A stretch of 54,735 nt of DNA, from NCBI GenBank assembly GCA_019115455.1, contig DXDN01000007.1, positions 1 to 54,735 on the forward strand, in the 5' to 3' direction. This document shows, piece by piece, positions 25,921 to 34,949 of this stretch. The stretch is from Candidatus Eubacterium faecigallinarum. GTDB lineage: Bacteria; Bacillota; Clostridia; Oscillospirales; Acutalibacteraceae. A program made the position numbers and the translations under genes. The notes beneath the pieces were generated by a model. The model did not search any database. It was not told the DNA's origin and saw only the letters and a program-made list of their open reading frames with translations. Position 1 is the stretch's first letter. Each line of letters starts with the position of its first letter.

Positions 25921-28239
25921 TTAATTTATTTTTATGTTAATTTTATCCGTTGCAGTGAGAGTAAAGGTGTTAATTTTAACATCCTGGTTGAAAACTATCT
26001 CATTGGCAAGCTTTTCCTCAACGTCACGCCTTACGGAATCACGCAGACCGCGGGCATTCTTTTTTGAGCCGTATGCTTCCTTGGCAAGGAAAACAGGAAC
26101 GCTGTCGTCATAGACAAGAGAAATGCCCTTATCCTTGAGGCTTTCCACAAGCTCGTCGAGCATAAGCCTTGCAATTTTCTCAAAATTGTCATGAGTGAGC
26201 TGGTTGAATATAACTATCTCATCAACTCTTCCGAGAAATTCAGGTCTTAAAAATCTTTCAAGAGCCTTCATTGTTACCTCAACGTTTATGTCGCCCTCGG
26301 ATTTATTAAAGCCCAGCGAGCCTGAATCAGTAGAGCCTGCGTTTGAGGTCATTATGATTACAGTATTTTCAAAATTAACCGTTCTTCCCTGAGCGTCGGT
26401 TATCCTGCCCTCGTCAAGTATCTGAAGAAGAATATTCAGCACGTCCTTATGAGCTTTTTCAATCTCATCAAACAGAATAACGCTGTAAGGCTTTCTCCTT
26501 ACTTTCTCAGTCAGCTGGCCTGCGTCGTCATAGCCAACATATCCGGGAGGAGAACCGATAATTCTTGATACGCTGAATTTTTCCATAAACTCGGACATAT
26601 CAAGTCTTATAAGATTATCGGGGCTGTCAAAAAGTTCGTCGGCAAGGCGCTTAACAAGCTCGGTTTTTCCGACGCCTGTGGGACCTACGAAAATAAAGGA
26701 CTGCGGTCTTCTCTTGGGGCTTATCTGAACTCTGCCGCGTCTGACAGCATTTGCTACCTTTTCAATCGCAGTATCCTGACCTATTATGTGAGCCTTAAGA
26801 TTATCTTCAAGGCTTGCAAGCTTCTTAATATCATTCTGCTCAATTTTTGAGGCAGGTATACCCGTCCACATAGAAATAACCTTGGCAAGGTCCTCCTCAA
26901 GTACCTGATTATCCTGAGCCTTTTCCTCAAGCTCAGGCAGCTCGGCGTCTATCTGGAATATTTCGCTCTTAAGCTTTGTTATAAGCTCATAGTCAATAAC
27001 ATCGTTTTCCTCGGGTGAAGAAAGTTTTTCGATATTCTCCTGAAGAAGCTTTTTCCTGTCGGACATCATCTGATATTTGCTGATTGCAGGGTTTCTGAGA
27101 TTTGCGCAGGTACAGCTTTCATCAAGCAAATCAATTGCCTTGTCGGGGAGATAACGGTCTGTAACAAAACGCTCGGACATAGTTACCGCTCTGTAAACAA
27201 GGGAATCGGATATCCTTACCTTATGATAATCCTCATAGTACCCTTTTATTCCGATAAGCATCTTATATGCGTCGTCAATTGACGGTTCTTCAATCTTAAT
27301 GGGCTGGAAACGGCGTTCAAGAGCGGCGTCCTTTTCGATATATTTTCTGTATTCGTTAAAGGTGGTGGCGCCGATAACCTGAATCTCCCCTCTTGAAAGA
27401 GCAGGTTTAAGTATATTCGCCGCATTCATAGTACCCTCGAAATCGCCTGTTCCCACAAGATTATGCACCTCGTCAATGAACAAAATTATATTGCCCTCGT
27501 GCTTAACCTCGTCAACAAGTCCTTTTATTCTGCCCTCAAACTGTCCTCTAAACTGAGTGCCTGCAACAAGAGCCGTCAAATCAAGAAGATATATCTCCTT
27601 GTCGGCAAGACGTGCCGGCACCTGTCCCTTGGCAATTCTTATAGCCAAGCCCTCTGCTATTGCCGTTTTGCCGACGCCCGGCTCGCCTATCAAGCAAGGG
27701 TTATTCTTTGTACGTCTGCAAAGAATCTGGATTGCACGGGAAATCTCGTTTTCCCTGCCGATTATATTGTCAATCTTACCCTGCTTTGCTCTGGCAGTGA
27801 GGTTATTGCAATAGGTATTAAGGAATTTTCTCGCATCGTCCTGAGAATTTTTCCTGCCACGCTTAGGTCTTTTCTTAGTGCCGGCTGAGGTATCATTCCC
27901 CTCAGAATCGCTCTGAGGAGCAAGCTCGCCGCCGCTGAAAAGCTGGTTAAAGGGCATTGTCTGAGCGCCGTCCGCATTATCGGGATTAAACATTTCGCCG
28001 AGACTGCCGAAATCAAAATCGTCCATATTTTCCATAAAATTAGCCATTTGCTCGGACGCCATTTCCAGCTCCTCATCTGAAATACCCAGCTTGTCGATCA
28101 TCTGGTTGATTGAGCCGATATTAAGCTCCCTGGCGCAATTTATGCAAAGTCCCTGGGGAGTGACGTTGTCGCCCTCCATTTTCTGAATAAACACTACCGC
28201 AGGACGCTTGCCGCAGCGTGAACACATTTCCTGTTTCAT
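25921..28239 (-). CDS. ClpE-like Clp protease ATPase subunit with an N-terminal zinc finger
   Basis: 772 residues. The N-terminus is a zinc finger (Cys6, Cys9, Cys32, Cys35) followed by an acidic and low-complexity linker; the usual Clp_N double repeat is absent. AAA+ module 1 has Walker A GEPGVGKT (185-192). A UVR-like coiled middle region follows, then module 2 with Walker A GPTGVGKT and SPPGYVGYDDAGQLTE. The loop GSLGFNKSE is the likely ClpP-docking LGF tripeptide. It unfolds proteins for ClpP. The zinc finger and missing Clp_N point to ClpE, not ClpC. ATG follows GGAGATACA. Last gene of a long run; no clear terminator before the tRNA promoter. Confidence 0.85.
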   Translation of the reverse strand: MKQEMCSRCGKRPAVVFIQKMEGDNVTPQGLCINCARELNIGSINQMIDKLGISDEELEMASEQMANFMENMDDFDFGSLGEMFNPDNADGAQTMPFNQLFSGGELAPQSDSEGNDTSAGTKKRPKRGRKNSQDDARKFLNTYCNNLTARAKQGKIDNIIGRENEISRAIQILCRRTKNNPCLIGEPGVGKTAIAEGLAIRIAKGQVPARLADKEIYLLDLTALVAGTQFRGQFEGRIKGLVDEVKHEGNIILFIDEVHNLVGTGDFEGTMNAANILKPALSRGEIQVIGATTFNEYRKYIEKDAALERRFQPIKIEEPSIDDAYKMLIGIKGYYEDYHKVRISDSLVYRAVTMSERFVTDRYLPDKAIDLLDESCTCANLRNPAISKYQMMSDRKKLLQENIEKLSSPEENDVIDYELITKLKSEIFQIDAELPELEEKAQDNQVLEEDLAKVISMWTGIPASKIEQNDIKKLASLEDNLKAHIIGQDTAIEKVANAVRRGRVQISPKRRPQSFIFVGPTGVGKTELVKRLADELFDSPDNLIRLDMSEFMEKFSVSRIIGSPPGYVGYDDAGQLTEKVRRKPYSVILFDEIEKAHKDVLNILLQILDEGRITDAQGRTVNFENTVIIMTSNAGSTDSGSLGFNKSEGDINVEVTMKALERFLRPEFLGRVDEIVIFNQLTHDNFEKIARLMLDELVESLKDKGISLVYDDSVPVFLAKEAYGSKKNARGLRDSVRRDVEEKLANEIVFNQDVKINTFTLTATDKINIKIN

Positions 28240-28266
28240 TGTATCTCCATAGCCTTTCCGTAGAAA

Positions 28267-28890
28267 TTACTTACTCTTTTTTTCTTTATTTTCCTTGAGC
28301 TGGCGAATAAAGCCCGGCGCATATCCCAAAAGTGAAATAAGCGTACATACTGCTGAAATAGCCACAAGTATCCATGTAACCACATCGGGCAGTGTGAATC
28401 CGGTTATGTCGCACAGAGCTCCGTTTTTGCCAAAGGCGAGAATAAATATCATTCCGATATAAAAAACGTTGGTGGCAACCTTGCCCCAGATTTCAGCCGC
28501 AGTGGGGCGCATACCAAGCGCCAGCAACAGTCCTCCGCCTATTATCATAATTACTTCCTTGGCAATAAAGAACATAAAAAGATATTTGATTGCGTTATCC
28601 CAATATGTAACTATCAGAACCACAACTATTGCCATTTGTGAAAGCTTATCAGCAATGGGGTCAAGTATTTTGCCGAGATTTGACACCTGATTAAATTTTC
28701 TTGCAATCTTGCCGTCAAAAAGGTCGGTAAGTGCAGCGCAAATCATTATTATAACCGCCGTCAGCATATGACCTTTAAGAAAGAGTACGACAAACACGGG
28801 GATAAGGGCAATTCTTATAAAAGAAAGCCAGTTTGGTATTGTATTCCAGCCCTGTAAAAGATCGCTGACATTTTTTTTCAAATCGCTCAT
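28267..28890 (-). CDS. pgsA: CDP-diacylglycerol-glycerol-3-phosphate 3-phosphatidyltransferase
   Basis: 207 residues with several membrane spans and the CDP-alcohol phosphatidyltransferase motif DLFDGKIARKFNQVSNLGKILDPIADK (the four catalytic aspartates). It makes phosphatidylglycerol phosphate for membrane phospholipids. The gene lies between cvpA and clpE with short gaps (15 and 27 bp). Confidence 0.9.
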   Translation of the reverse strand: MSDLKKNVSDLLQGWNTIPNWLSFIRIALIPVFVVLFLKGHMLTAVIIMICAALTDLFDGKIARKFNQVSNLGKILDPIADKLSQMAIVVVLIVTYWDNAIKYLFMFFIAKEVIMIIGGGLLLALGMRPTAAEIWGKVATNVFYIGMIFILAFGKNGALCDITGFTLPDVVTWILVAISAVCTLISLLGYAPGFIRQLKENKEKKSK

Positions 28891-28905
28891 AATGTACCTC
28901 CATTA

Positions 28906-29574
28906 CTAAAAATAAAGCGGATTGTATTTATTTATAAACTCCAGCAGAACGCTCGCGTCAGCCTGAGCTGAAAGCGAATTGCCCTGGGGGAGCAAAGGCT
29001 CAATATACTCTATAGCAGCAGCGGCTGTAAACACCAGCAACGCCGCTTTCAAAAGTCCGAACACACCGCCGAAAAATCTGTTGGTGTGCTTTAACGGCGC
29101 GTGCTTTTTTTTCTGCATTTTTGAAAAAGCGGAAACAATCAGACTTATGATTATGCCAAACAATATGAAAACAATAATAAATATTACGATTCTAAGCACC
29201 GCAAGAGCCACAGGCTCAATAATCGAATCGGTAATAACTGCACCAAGCTGCTGAGGTTCGGTCGAGTACAGAAGCGACAAATCAAAATTATCAGTGATAT
29301 CCTTAGGAATACTGCCGATAAAGCCGTTAATACCGGACAGAAGTTCCTCATAGGAATCAGAAGTATTTATTTTGTCCGTCAGCTTATCGCAAATATAATC
29401 CCTGACATAACTGTCATAAAGCGGCCGGTACAGCTTGCCGCTCAAGTAATACGAAAGTGGTATACCTAGCAGGTATTTCAGCGTTGCAAGCGCTGAGGCA
29501 ACGAAGCCCCTCCTGGCGCCGACGGCAATCATAATAACCGTAACGGCGACAAATGCAATGTCAATATAATTCAA
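28906..29574 (-). CDS. CvpA family membrane protein
   Basis: 222 residues. The N-terminus (YIDIAFVAVTVIMIAVGARRGFVASALATLKYLLGIPLSYYLSG) is typical of CvpA/colicin V production proteins. A central soluble stretch and two more spans follow, then a Lys-rich turn and a last span. Molecular role is unclear for the family. The start is TTG, overlapping the DUF5711 stop as TTGA, with GAGG upstream. Confidence 0.8.
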   Translation of the reverse strand: MNYIDIAFVAVTVIMIAVGARRGFVASALATLKYLLGIPLSYYLSGKLYRPLYDSYVRDYICDKLTDKINTSDSYEELLSGINGFIGSIPKDITDNFDLSLLYSTEPQQLGAVITDSIIEPVALAVLRIVIFIIVFILFGIIISLIVSAFSKMQKKKHAPLKHTNRFFGGVFGLLKAALLVFTAAAAIEYIEPLLPQGNSLSAQADASVLLEFINKYNPLYF

Positions 29575-30770
29575 TTGATATCAGCCTCATTTCTTTCAAT
29601 AAGCGACTGTCTGTGAACGAATATTTCAGAGCCCATACAGCATATTGATCTTGCCGAATCGTCCGTGGATAACCTGCTCTTTTCCTCGCCGTTTGACAGA
29701 TTATAGCTGATTATTTCGCTGTTTGTCAAAACGCTGACAAGGCTTGAAGATGCAGAAACGGATTTTATACTGCCGGTGACGCTGATTTCTTTCTTTATGC
29801 GTCCGCTCTTTTTTATGTATGATATCACGTTTTCCGTGGAATTATCATAAGAATTGTAAACGAGAACAAGGTCGCCCGACGGGGTGTATTCTACGCACTG
29901 GGTGCTGATTTTACCTTCTGCATATATTTGCTCATACTTGCCGGAACTGTCAATAGTTCCTGCGTATGTATCGCCGACAACAATAATATTGAGTCCGGTA
30001 TAATTCATGTCGATTATCAGCCCCTGGGGAAGCTCAACAGTCTTTCTGTCAGTTTCACCGTCGGCAACGTCATAAATCAAAACAGTTGTTTTTAAATTTG
30101 CGTTTTCACCTGTAATAACTGCTGCGGCAAGCTTTTTGCCGTTTTCACTCAGGGAGATTGCAATTACATAACCGTCTGAAATGCTTATCTGCATCTCTTT
30201 TTCAAGAGATTTTGAATATACAAGTATATCACAGAGCTTTTCCGAAGAGGTCGTGGCGACGGCTGCCGTGCCGTCTTTTGCAACATCAGCGCAGAGAATT
30301 GAATTTGAAAGCTTCTCCTCATACACGGCGTTGCTTACTGTATCGAGCCTGTAAGAGCCTGCGCCCTGGTCATATATCAGCGAATAAACTCCCTCGGTCT
30401 CAAGTATCGGATTGGAATAGCCGTGCTCAAAGCCGTATTTTACTTCGCCGTTTTTGTTATTTAAAACTGTAAAGCTGGAGGGAGTAAGTATTCCCAGCTG
30501 GTTATTTATATTAACTACAGACACATTTGATGAAGAATCTATGCTGTATGGGAAATTGTCCTCCACCACGCCTTCGGTAAGAGTGAAATTACCATCTTCA
30601 TCGGTAAATCTGTCTATAACGGAATTTACGTTGATTTCAAAAATTTTCATTATTATGAGAATAAGAACAACGACAGCAATAAGTGACCATATTATTTTTT
30701 TATTGCGTCTGTCCTTATTGGCGCGCTTTTCACGGCGCTCCATCTCACGTTGATTGTCAGCCATATTCAC
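29571..30770 (-). CDS. DUF5711-like membrane-anchored beta-propeller protein
   Basis: 399 residues. A basic cytoplasmic N-terminus (about 1-27), one membrane span (about 28-43, IIWSLIAVVVLILIIMKIF), and a long extracellular beta-rich region with repeated blade-like strands (VVNINNQLGILTPSSFTVL; IIVVGDTYAGTIDSSGKYEQIY; SVLTNSEIISYNLSNG) consistent with a propeller. No enzyme residues were recognised. The N-terminal charged segment could contact cytoplasmic partners. It sits between truA and cvpA. Function unknown. Confidence 0.65.
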   Translation of the reverse strand: MNMADNQREMERREKRANKDRRNKKIIWSLIAVVVLILIIMKIFEINVNSVIDRFTDEDGNFTLTEGVVEDNFPYSIDSSSNVSVVNINNQLGILTPSSFTVLNNKNGEVKYGFEHGYSNPILETEGVYSLIYDQGAGSYRLDTVSNAVYEEKLSNSILCADVAKDGTAAVATTSSEKLCDILVYSKSLEKEMQISISDGYVIAISLSENGKKLAAAVITGENANLKTTVLIYDVADGETDRKTVELPQGLIIDMNYTGLNIIVVGDTYAGTIDSSGKYEQIYAEGKISTQCVEYTPSGDLVLVYNSYDNSTENVISYIKKSGRIKKEISVTGSIKSVSASSSLVSVLTNSEIISYNLSNGEEKSRLSTDDSARSICCMGSEIFVHRQSLIERNEADIN

Positions 30771-30775
30771 ACCTG

Positions 30776-31510
30776 TCAGTAGTTTATTTTATTAAGATAA
30801 AGTCCTTGGGGAGGAGCGGTCCTGCCGGCTCTTATGCGGTTTTTTGACAGGATAACGTCCCTGAGTTCGCCTGAGGCTATCTTTCCCTCGGAAATAAATA
30901 TAAGCGTGCCCACCATGATTCTTACCATATTGTAAAGGAAGCCGTCCGCCACAACTCTGAAGATTACCATATCCCCGTCACGGCGCACCTCACAGTCATA
31001 CACTGTTCTGACAGTATCCTCAACATCACTTTTAGCACAGCAGAAGCCCTTATAGTCATATGTTCCGATAAACGCCTTGCATTCCCTGTTAAGGTAATCG
31101 GCGTCAAGATTATAGCGGTAATAAAAAGCGTATTTTGAAAAAAACGGATTACGCACACTGCCGTTATAAATCTTATATATATATTCCTTTGATTTGCAGG
31201 AATACCTGGGATGAAAATCATCTGAAACTTCACAGCAGTCAATAACCGCTATATCGTCGGGTAGTTTAGTATTAAGCGCCCACACAACTCCCTGACAGTC
31301 AATATTCATATCTGTTTTAACAGTCAGGCAATACATATTGGCGTGGACCTTTGAATCAGTCCTGCTGCATCCCTTAACATCAAGCCTTCGCTTAAAAACC
31401 TTTTCAACGGCATCCTGAAACACCTCCTGAACAGAAAGCGCATTTTTCTGGACCTGCCAGCCGTGATACTGGCTGCCGTCGTACATAATTGTCAACAATA
31501 AATTTCTCAT
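30776..31510 (-). CDS. truA: tRNA pseudouridine(38-40) synthase
   Basis: 244 residues. Catalytic Asp52 lies in GCSRTDSKVHA, and RYNLDADYLN and FLYNMVRIMVGTL are family motifs. It modifies uridines 38-40 in the anticodon stem of many tRNAs. It overlaps ecfT by 4 bp (ATGA). The ecfA1-ecfA2-ecfT-truA order is the classic Firmicutes arrangement, though the ribosomal protein genes that usually precede it are absent here. Confidence 0.95.
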   Translation of the reverse strand: MRNLLLTIMYDGSQYHGWQVQKNALSVQEVFQDAVEKVFKRRLDVKGCSRTDSKVHANMYCLTVKTDMNIDCQGVVWALNTKLPDDIAVIDCCEVSDDFHPRYSCKSKEYIYKIYNGSVRNPFFSKYAFYYRYNLDADYLNRECKAFIGTYDYKGFCCAKSDVEDTVRTVYDCEVRRDGDMVIFRVVADGFLYNMVRIMVGTLIFISEGKIASGELRDVILSKNRIRAGRTAPPQGLYLNKINY

Positions 31511-32319
31511 ATAATATCAGGTACAAAATGATTTATTACAATAATCACCGCGATGAAAATTACAACAACTCCCAGCGCAACAAAATCCCTGGGTGAAAAT
31601 TTCATCACTTTCATCTTGGTTCTTCCGCTTCCGCCTCTGTAGCAGCGGCATTCCATAGCGTAAGCCAGCTCCCCCGCTCTCCTGAAAGAAGAAACAAAAA
31701 GCGGAATAAGCACCGGAATAAGCGCCTTTGCCCTGTGGATAAGTCCGCCTGAGTCCATATCGGCTCCCCTGGATTTCTGGGCAGCCATTATTTTTTCAAT
31801 CTCCTCCACCAGAGTGGGAATAAATCTAAGGGCAATGGTCATTGTCATTGCTAATGAATGAACGTCGATTTTAAGGAAAGTAAGCGGTTTAAGCAGTCTT
31901 TCAAGGGCGTCGGTCAGCTCCGTGGGTGAGGTTGTATAAGTTAAAAGTGAGCTGATAACCACAAGAGTGATTATGCGGATTGCCATAAACACGGCGGTTT
32001 CAATACCGTTGGCGGTGATTTTAAGCCTGCCGAATTCCACAAGCGGCTCGCCGTCGCCGTAAAACAAATTAAGAACTGCGGTAATAAGAATTATAACCAC
32101 CAGCGGCTTAATGCTCTTTAGCACGGTTTTCAAACGGATTTTTGACAAGAGCACAAGCGCTACGGCGCAAAGCACGATTGCCGCCAGCGAAACAATATTT
32201 TTACAAATAAAGATAGAAACTATCAGGCACAAAACGAGAATAATTTTCATTCTGGCGTCCATTTTATGGATAACTGAATTGCCCGGAAAATACTGACCTA
32301 TTGTGATATCAGATATCAT
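31507..32319 (-). CDS. ecfT: Energy-coupling factor transporter transmembrane protein EcfT
   Basis: 270 residues with about five or six membrane spans. Coupling-helix motifs AQKSRGAD and SFRRAGELAYAMECRCYRGG carry the Ala-Arg-Gly type signatures that bind the two ATPases. It forms the scaffold for vitamin or micronutrient uptake by ECF transporters. It overlaps truA and ecfA2 by 4 bp each. No substrate-binding S component is encoded beside it, so it is a group II (shared) module. Confidence 0.93.
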   Translation of the reverse strand: MISDITIGQYFPGNSVIHKMDARMKIILVLCLIVSIFICKNIVSLAAIVLCAVALVLLSKIRLKTVLKSIKPLVVIILITAVLNLFYGDGEPLVEFGRLKITANGIETAVFMAIRIITLVVISSLLTYTTSPTELTDALERLLKPLTFLKIDVHSLAMTMTIALRFIPTLVEEIEKIMAAQKSRGADMDSGGLIHRAKALIPVLIPLFVSSFRRAGELAYAMECRCYRGGSGRTKMKVMKFSPRDFVALGVVVIFIAVIIVINHFVPDII

Positions 32320-33182
32320 AAAGCAGCACCTCCAAACAATCTTTTTATCTCATTAACGCCCTGCTCAACAGTATATATATTCGTGCGGCAGTCAATACCG
32401 GATGCCCTGAGTTTAAGGAAAATATCCGTTATTTCAGGGACGTTAAGCCCCATGGCTTTAAGTTCGTCACCGTGGGAATAGACCTCGTCAACAGTGCCGT
32501 ACATAGCAACTTTGCCGTTATTCATAACAAGCACCTTATTGCATATCCGCGCCACATCCTCCATGGAATGTGAAACAAGAATTACGGTGTTGCCCATCTT
32601 ATGCTGATACTCACGGATAAGTCTCAGAATTATCTTTCTGCCCTTTGGGTCAAGTCCTGCGCAAGGCTCGTCAAGCACCAGCACCTTTGGCTCCATTGCG
32701 ATAATTGAGGCGATTGCCACCCTGCGCTTTTGACCGCCTGAAAGGTCAAAGGGCGACTTGTCCATTATATCATCACGAATACCGACAAACTCAGCACTGC
32801 TGCGCACACGTCTGTCGATTTCTTCACTGTCAAGTCCCATTTGCTTGGGACCGAAGGCAATTTCTTTATAAACGCTTTCCTCGAATATCTGATATTCGGG
32901 ATACTGAAAGCACAAACCGACAGCAAAACGCACCTTCCTGATATTCTTTTTATTCTCTTTTGACCAGATGTCTTTGCCGTCAACAAACACCTTGCCGCCG
33001 TGAGGCTGCAAAAGTCCGTTAAAATGCTGGATAAGAGTTGATTTTCCTGAGCCGGTGTGGCCTATTATGCCGATAAGATCGCCTGTCTCGGCAGAAAAAT
33101 TCACTCCGCTGATGGCTGCGGTCTCAAAAGGCGTGCCCACGCTGTAAAGATATTCAAGATTTTCACAGACGAGAAACGCCAT
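32316..33182 (-). CDS. ecfA2: ECF transporter ATPase EcfA2
   Basis: 288 residues. Walker A GHTGSGKST, Q-loop CFQYPEYQIFEESVYKEI, signature LSGGQKRR, Walker B VLVLDEPCAGLDP. The Q-loop PEYQIFE and C-terminal extension match EcfA2 better than EcfA1. It hydrolyses ATP to drive the shared ECF module. The start follows the ecfA1 stop with no gap. Confidence 0.92.
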   Translation of the reverse strand: MAFLVCENLEYLYSVGTPFETAAISGVNFSAETGDLIGIIGHTGSGKSTLIQHFNGLLQPHGGKVFVDGKDIWSKENKKNIRKVRFAVGLCFQYPEYQIFEESVYKEIAFGPKQMGLDSEEIDRRVRSSAEFVGIRDDIMDKSPFDLSGGQKRRVAIASIIAMEPKVLVLDEPCAGLDPKGRKIILRLIREYQHKMGNTVILVSHSMEDVARICNKVLVMNNGKVAMYGTVDEVYSHGDELKAMGLNVPEITDIFLKLRASGIDCRTNIYTVEQGVNEIKRLFGGAAL

Positions 33183-34037
33183 TTATCTTTCCTCCAGCTT
33201 TGATTTTAAAAATTCAACGCATTCATCAGCGTTAAGTATGGTTTCTTTGCTTTTAAGTCCAAGACGATATATGAGTTCCGTGGACTGGGGCACGTCAAGT
33301 CCCAGCGCCTTTACCTCATCCACTCTTGCAAACACGTTTTGCGGAGTATCGTCCATTTTAATTTTGCCGCCGTCCACTACGACAACTCTGTCCGCCTGGA
33401 CAGCCTCGTCCATATAATGGGTAATCAGAACAATCGTTATCCCCTCTTCACGGTTCAGATTTTTAACGGTGTCAATTACCTCACGCCTGCCGCTGGGGTC
33501 AAGCATTGCAGTAGGCTCGTCAAGGACAATGCACTGCGGCTTCATGGCAATGATACCTGCTACTGCCACACGCTGTTTCTGACCGCCTGAAAGCTTGCTG
33601 GGCGCCTTTGTCCTGTATTCGTACATTCCGACTGTTTTCAGCGCCTCATCAACCCTGCGGCGGCACTCATCGGATGGTATGCCGAGATTTTCCACGCCGA
33701 AAGCCACGTCCTCCTCAACTATTGAAGAAACGATTTGGTTATCTGGATTTTGAAACACCATTCCGACTTTTTTTCGTATATCAAAAATGGAATCGTCTTC
33801 ACGTGCCACCTGACCGTCGACGATTACCTCGCCGTTTTTAGCGAACAATATGCCGTTTGTCAGCTTGGCAATGGTTGATTTTCCTGAGCCGTTATGACCG
33901 AGGATTGCAGTGAAAGAGCCTTTTTCTATAACAAGACTAAAATTTTCAAGCACTTTTATTTCATTTGACTCAGATTGCTCATTCTCATCGTCAAGATAAT
34001 ATGAAAAATCTACATTTTTAAATTCAATTAAATTCAT
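33183..34037 (-). CDS. ecfA1: ECF transporter ATPase EcfA1
   Basis: 284 residues. Walker A GHNGSGKST, Q-loop MVFQNPDNQIVSSIVEEDVAFG, signature LSGGQKQR, Walker B CIVLDEPTAMLDP, and H-loop ITHYMDEA. The NPDNQ segment is typical of EcfA1. A short acidic insert (DDENEQSESNE, about residues 16-26) in the first strand-turn is unusual but lies in a surface loop. Confidence 0.93.
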   Translation of the reverse strand: MNLIEFKNVDFSYYLDDENEQSESNEIKVLENFSLVIEKGSFTAILGHNGSGKSTIAKLTNGILFAKNGEVIVDGQVAREDDSIFDIRKKVGMVFQNPDNQIVSSIVEEDVAFGVENLGIPSDECRRRVDEALKTVGMYEYRTKAPSKLSGGQKQRVAVAGIIAMKPQCIVLDEPTAMLDPSGRREVIDTVKNLNREEGITIVLITHYMDEAVQADRVVVVDGGKIKMDDTPQNVFARVDEVKALGLDVPQSTELIYRLGLKSKETILNADECVEFLKSKLEER

Positions 34038-34049
34038 TTTATATATCTG

Positions 34050-34919
34050 TCAATCCTTTGTCCATATTGCCGAGCTTCCGCACGGGAGTATGCGGTTTTT
34101 TGAAGATAGCGGCAGACCGATTTCATCGGCGGTAACCTTGCCGCCTTTTTCAGAGGTGATAACGTCGTCAAGTATATATTTCATAACCGATGCGGAAAGT
34201 CCTGTTGTATAGGAATTAAGAAGCACCATTAAAGGCTCGTCAGAAAGGACGTCGCGCACAAGCTTTACAAAATCGTAAATGCTGTCCTCCAGGTGCCATA
34301 TCTCGCCTTTGGGACCTCTGCCGTAGCTCGGTGGGTCGAGAATAACAATATCGTATTTATTGCCGCGGCGAATTTCACGCTGAACGAATTTCATGCAGTC
34401 GTCCACTATCCAGCGCACGCTCTCTTCTTCAACTCCGCTGAGTTTGGCGTTCTCCTTTGCCCACTGGACCATACCCTTTGATGCGTCCACGTGCACCACC
34501 TGCGCCCCTTCCTTAAGGCAGGCAACAGTTGCGGCGCCTGTATAGGCAAAGAGATTGAGAACCTTGACATCTTCCCTGCCGCTGTTGCGGATAAGCTGTC
34601 TTGTATAATCCCAGTTGACTGCCTGCTCCGGAAAAAGACCTGTATGCTTAAAGCCCATTGTTCTGACAACAAAGCTCAGGTCCTTATATTTCACCTGCCA
34701 GGCGTCGGGCATACGCTTATAGACCTGCCATTTGCCGCCGCCTGTGCGTGAACGCACATACTTGGCTGAGGGCTGATACCACAGTCTGTTTTCCCTTTCA
34801 CTTTTCCATATTACCTGGGGGTCGGGGCGAATCAATATCTCCCTTGTCCAGCGTTCAAGCTTTTCGCCGCTTGAGCAGTCGATAAGCTCATAGTCTTTCC
34901 AGTCAGTTGAATATCTCAT
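34050..34919 (-). CDS. SAM-dependent RNA methyltransferase, RlmI-like core
   Basis: 289 residues. SAM motif I VLNLFAYTGAATVACLKEGAQVVHVDASKGMV and catalytic-type motif DIVILDPPSYGRGPKGEIW match the RlmI/RlmK rRNA methyltransferase family. The N-terminal PUA domain of RlmI is missing and replaced by a short beta segment. A C5-cytosine or guanine methylation of rRNA is likely, but the site cannot be told. It sits between glmM and the ecf genes. Confidence 0.8.
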   Translation of the reverse strand: MRYSTDWKDYELIDCSSGEKLERWTREILIRPDPQVIWKSERENRLWYQPSAKYVRSRTGGGKWQVYKRMPDAWQVKYKDLSFVVRTMGFKHTGLFPEQAVNWDYTRQLIRNSGREDVKVLNLFAYTGAATVACLKEGAQVVHVDASKGMVQWAKENAKLSGVEEESVRWIVDDCMKFVQREIRRGNKYDIVILDPPSYGRGPKGEIWHLEDSIYDFVKLVRDVLSDEPLMVLLNSYTTGLSASVMKYILDDVITSEKGGKVTADEIGLPLSSKNRILPCGSSAIWTKD

Positions 34920-34949
34920 TTACTGTATTCCAATCAAATATTGCAATTA

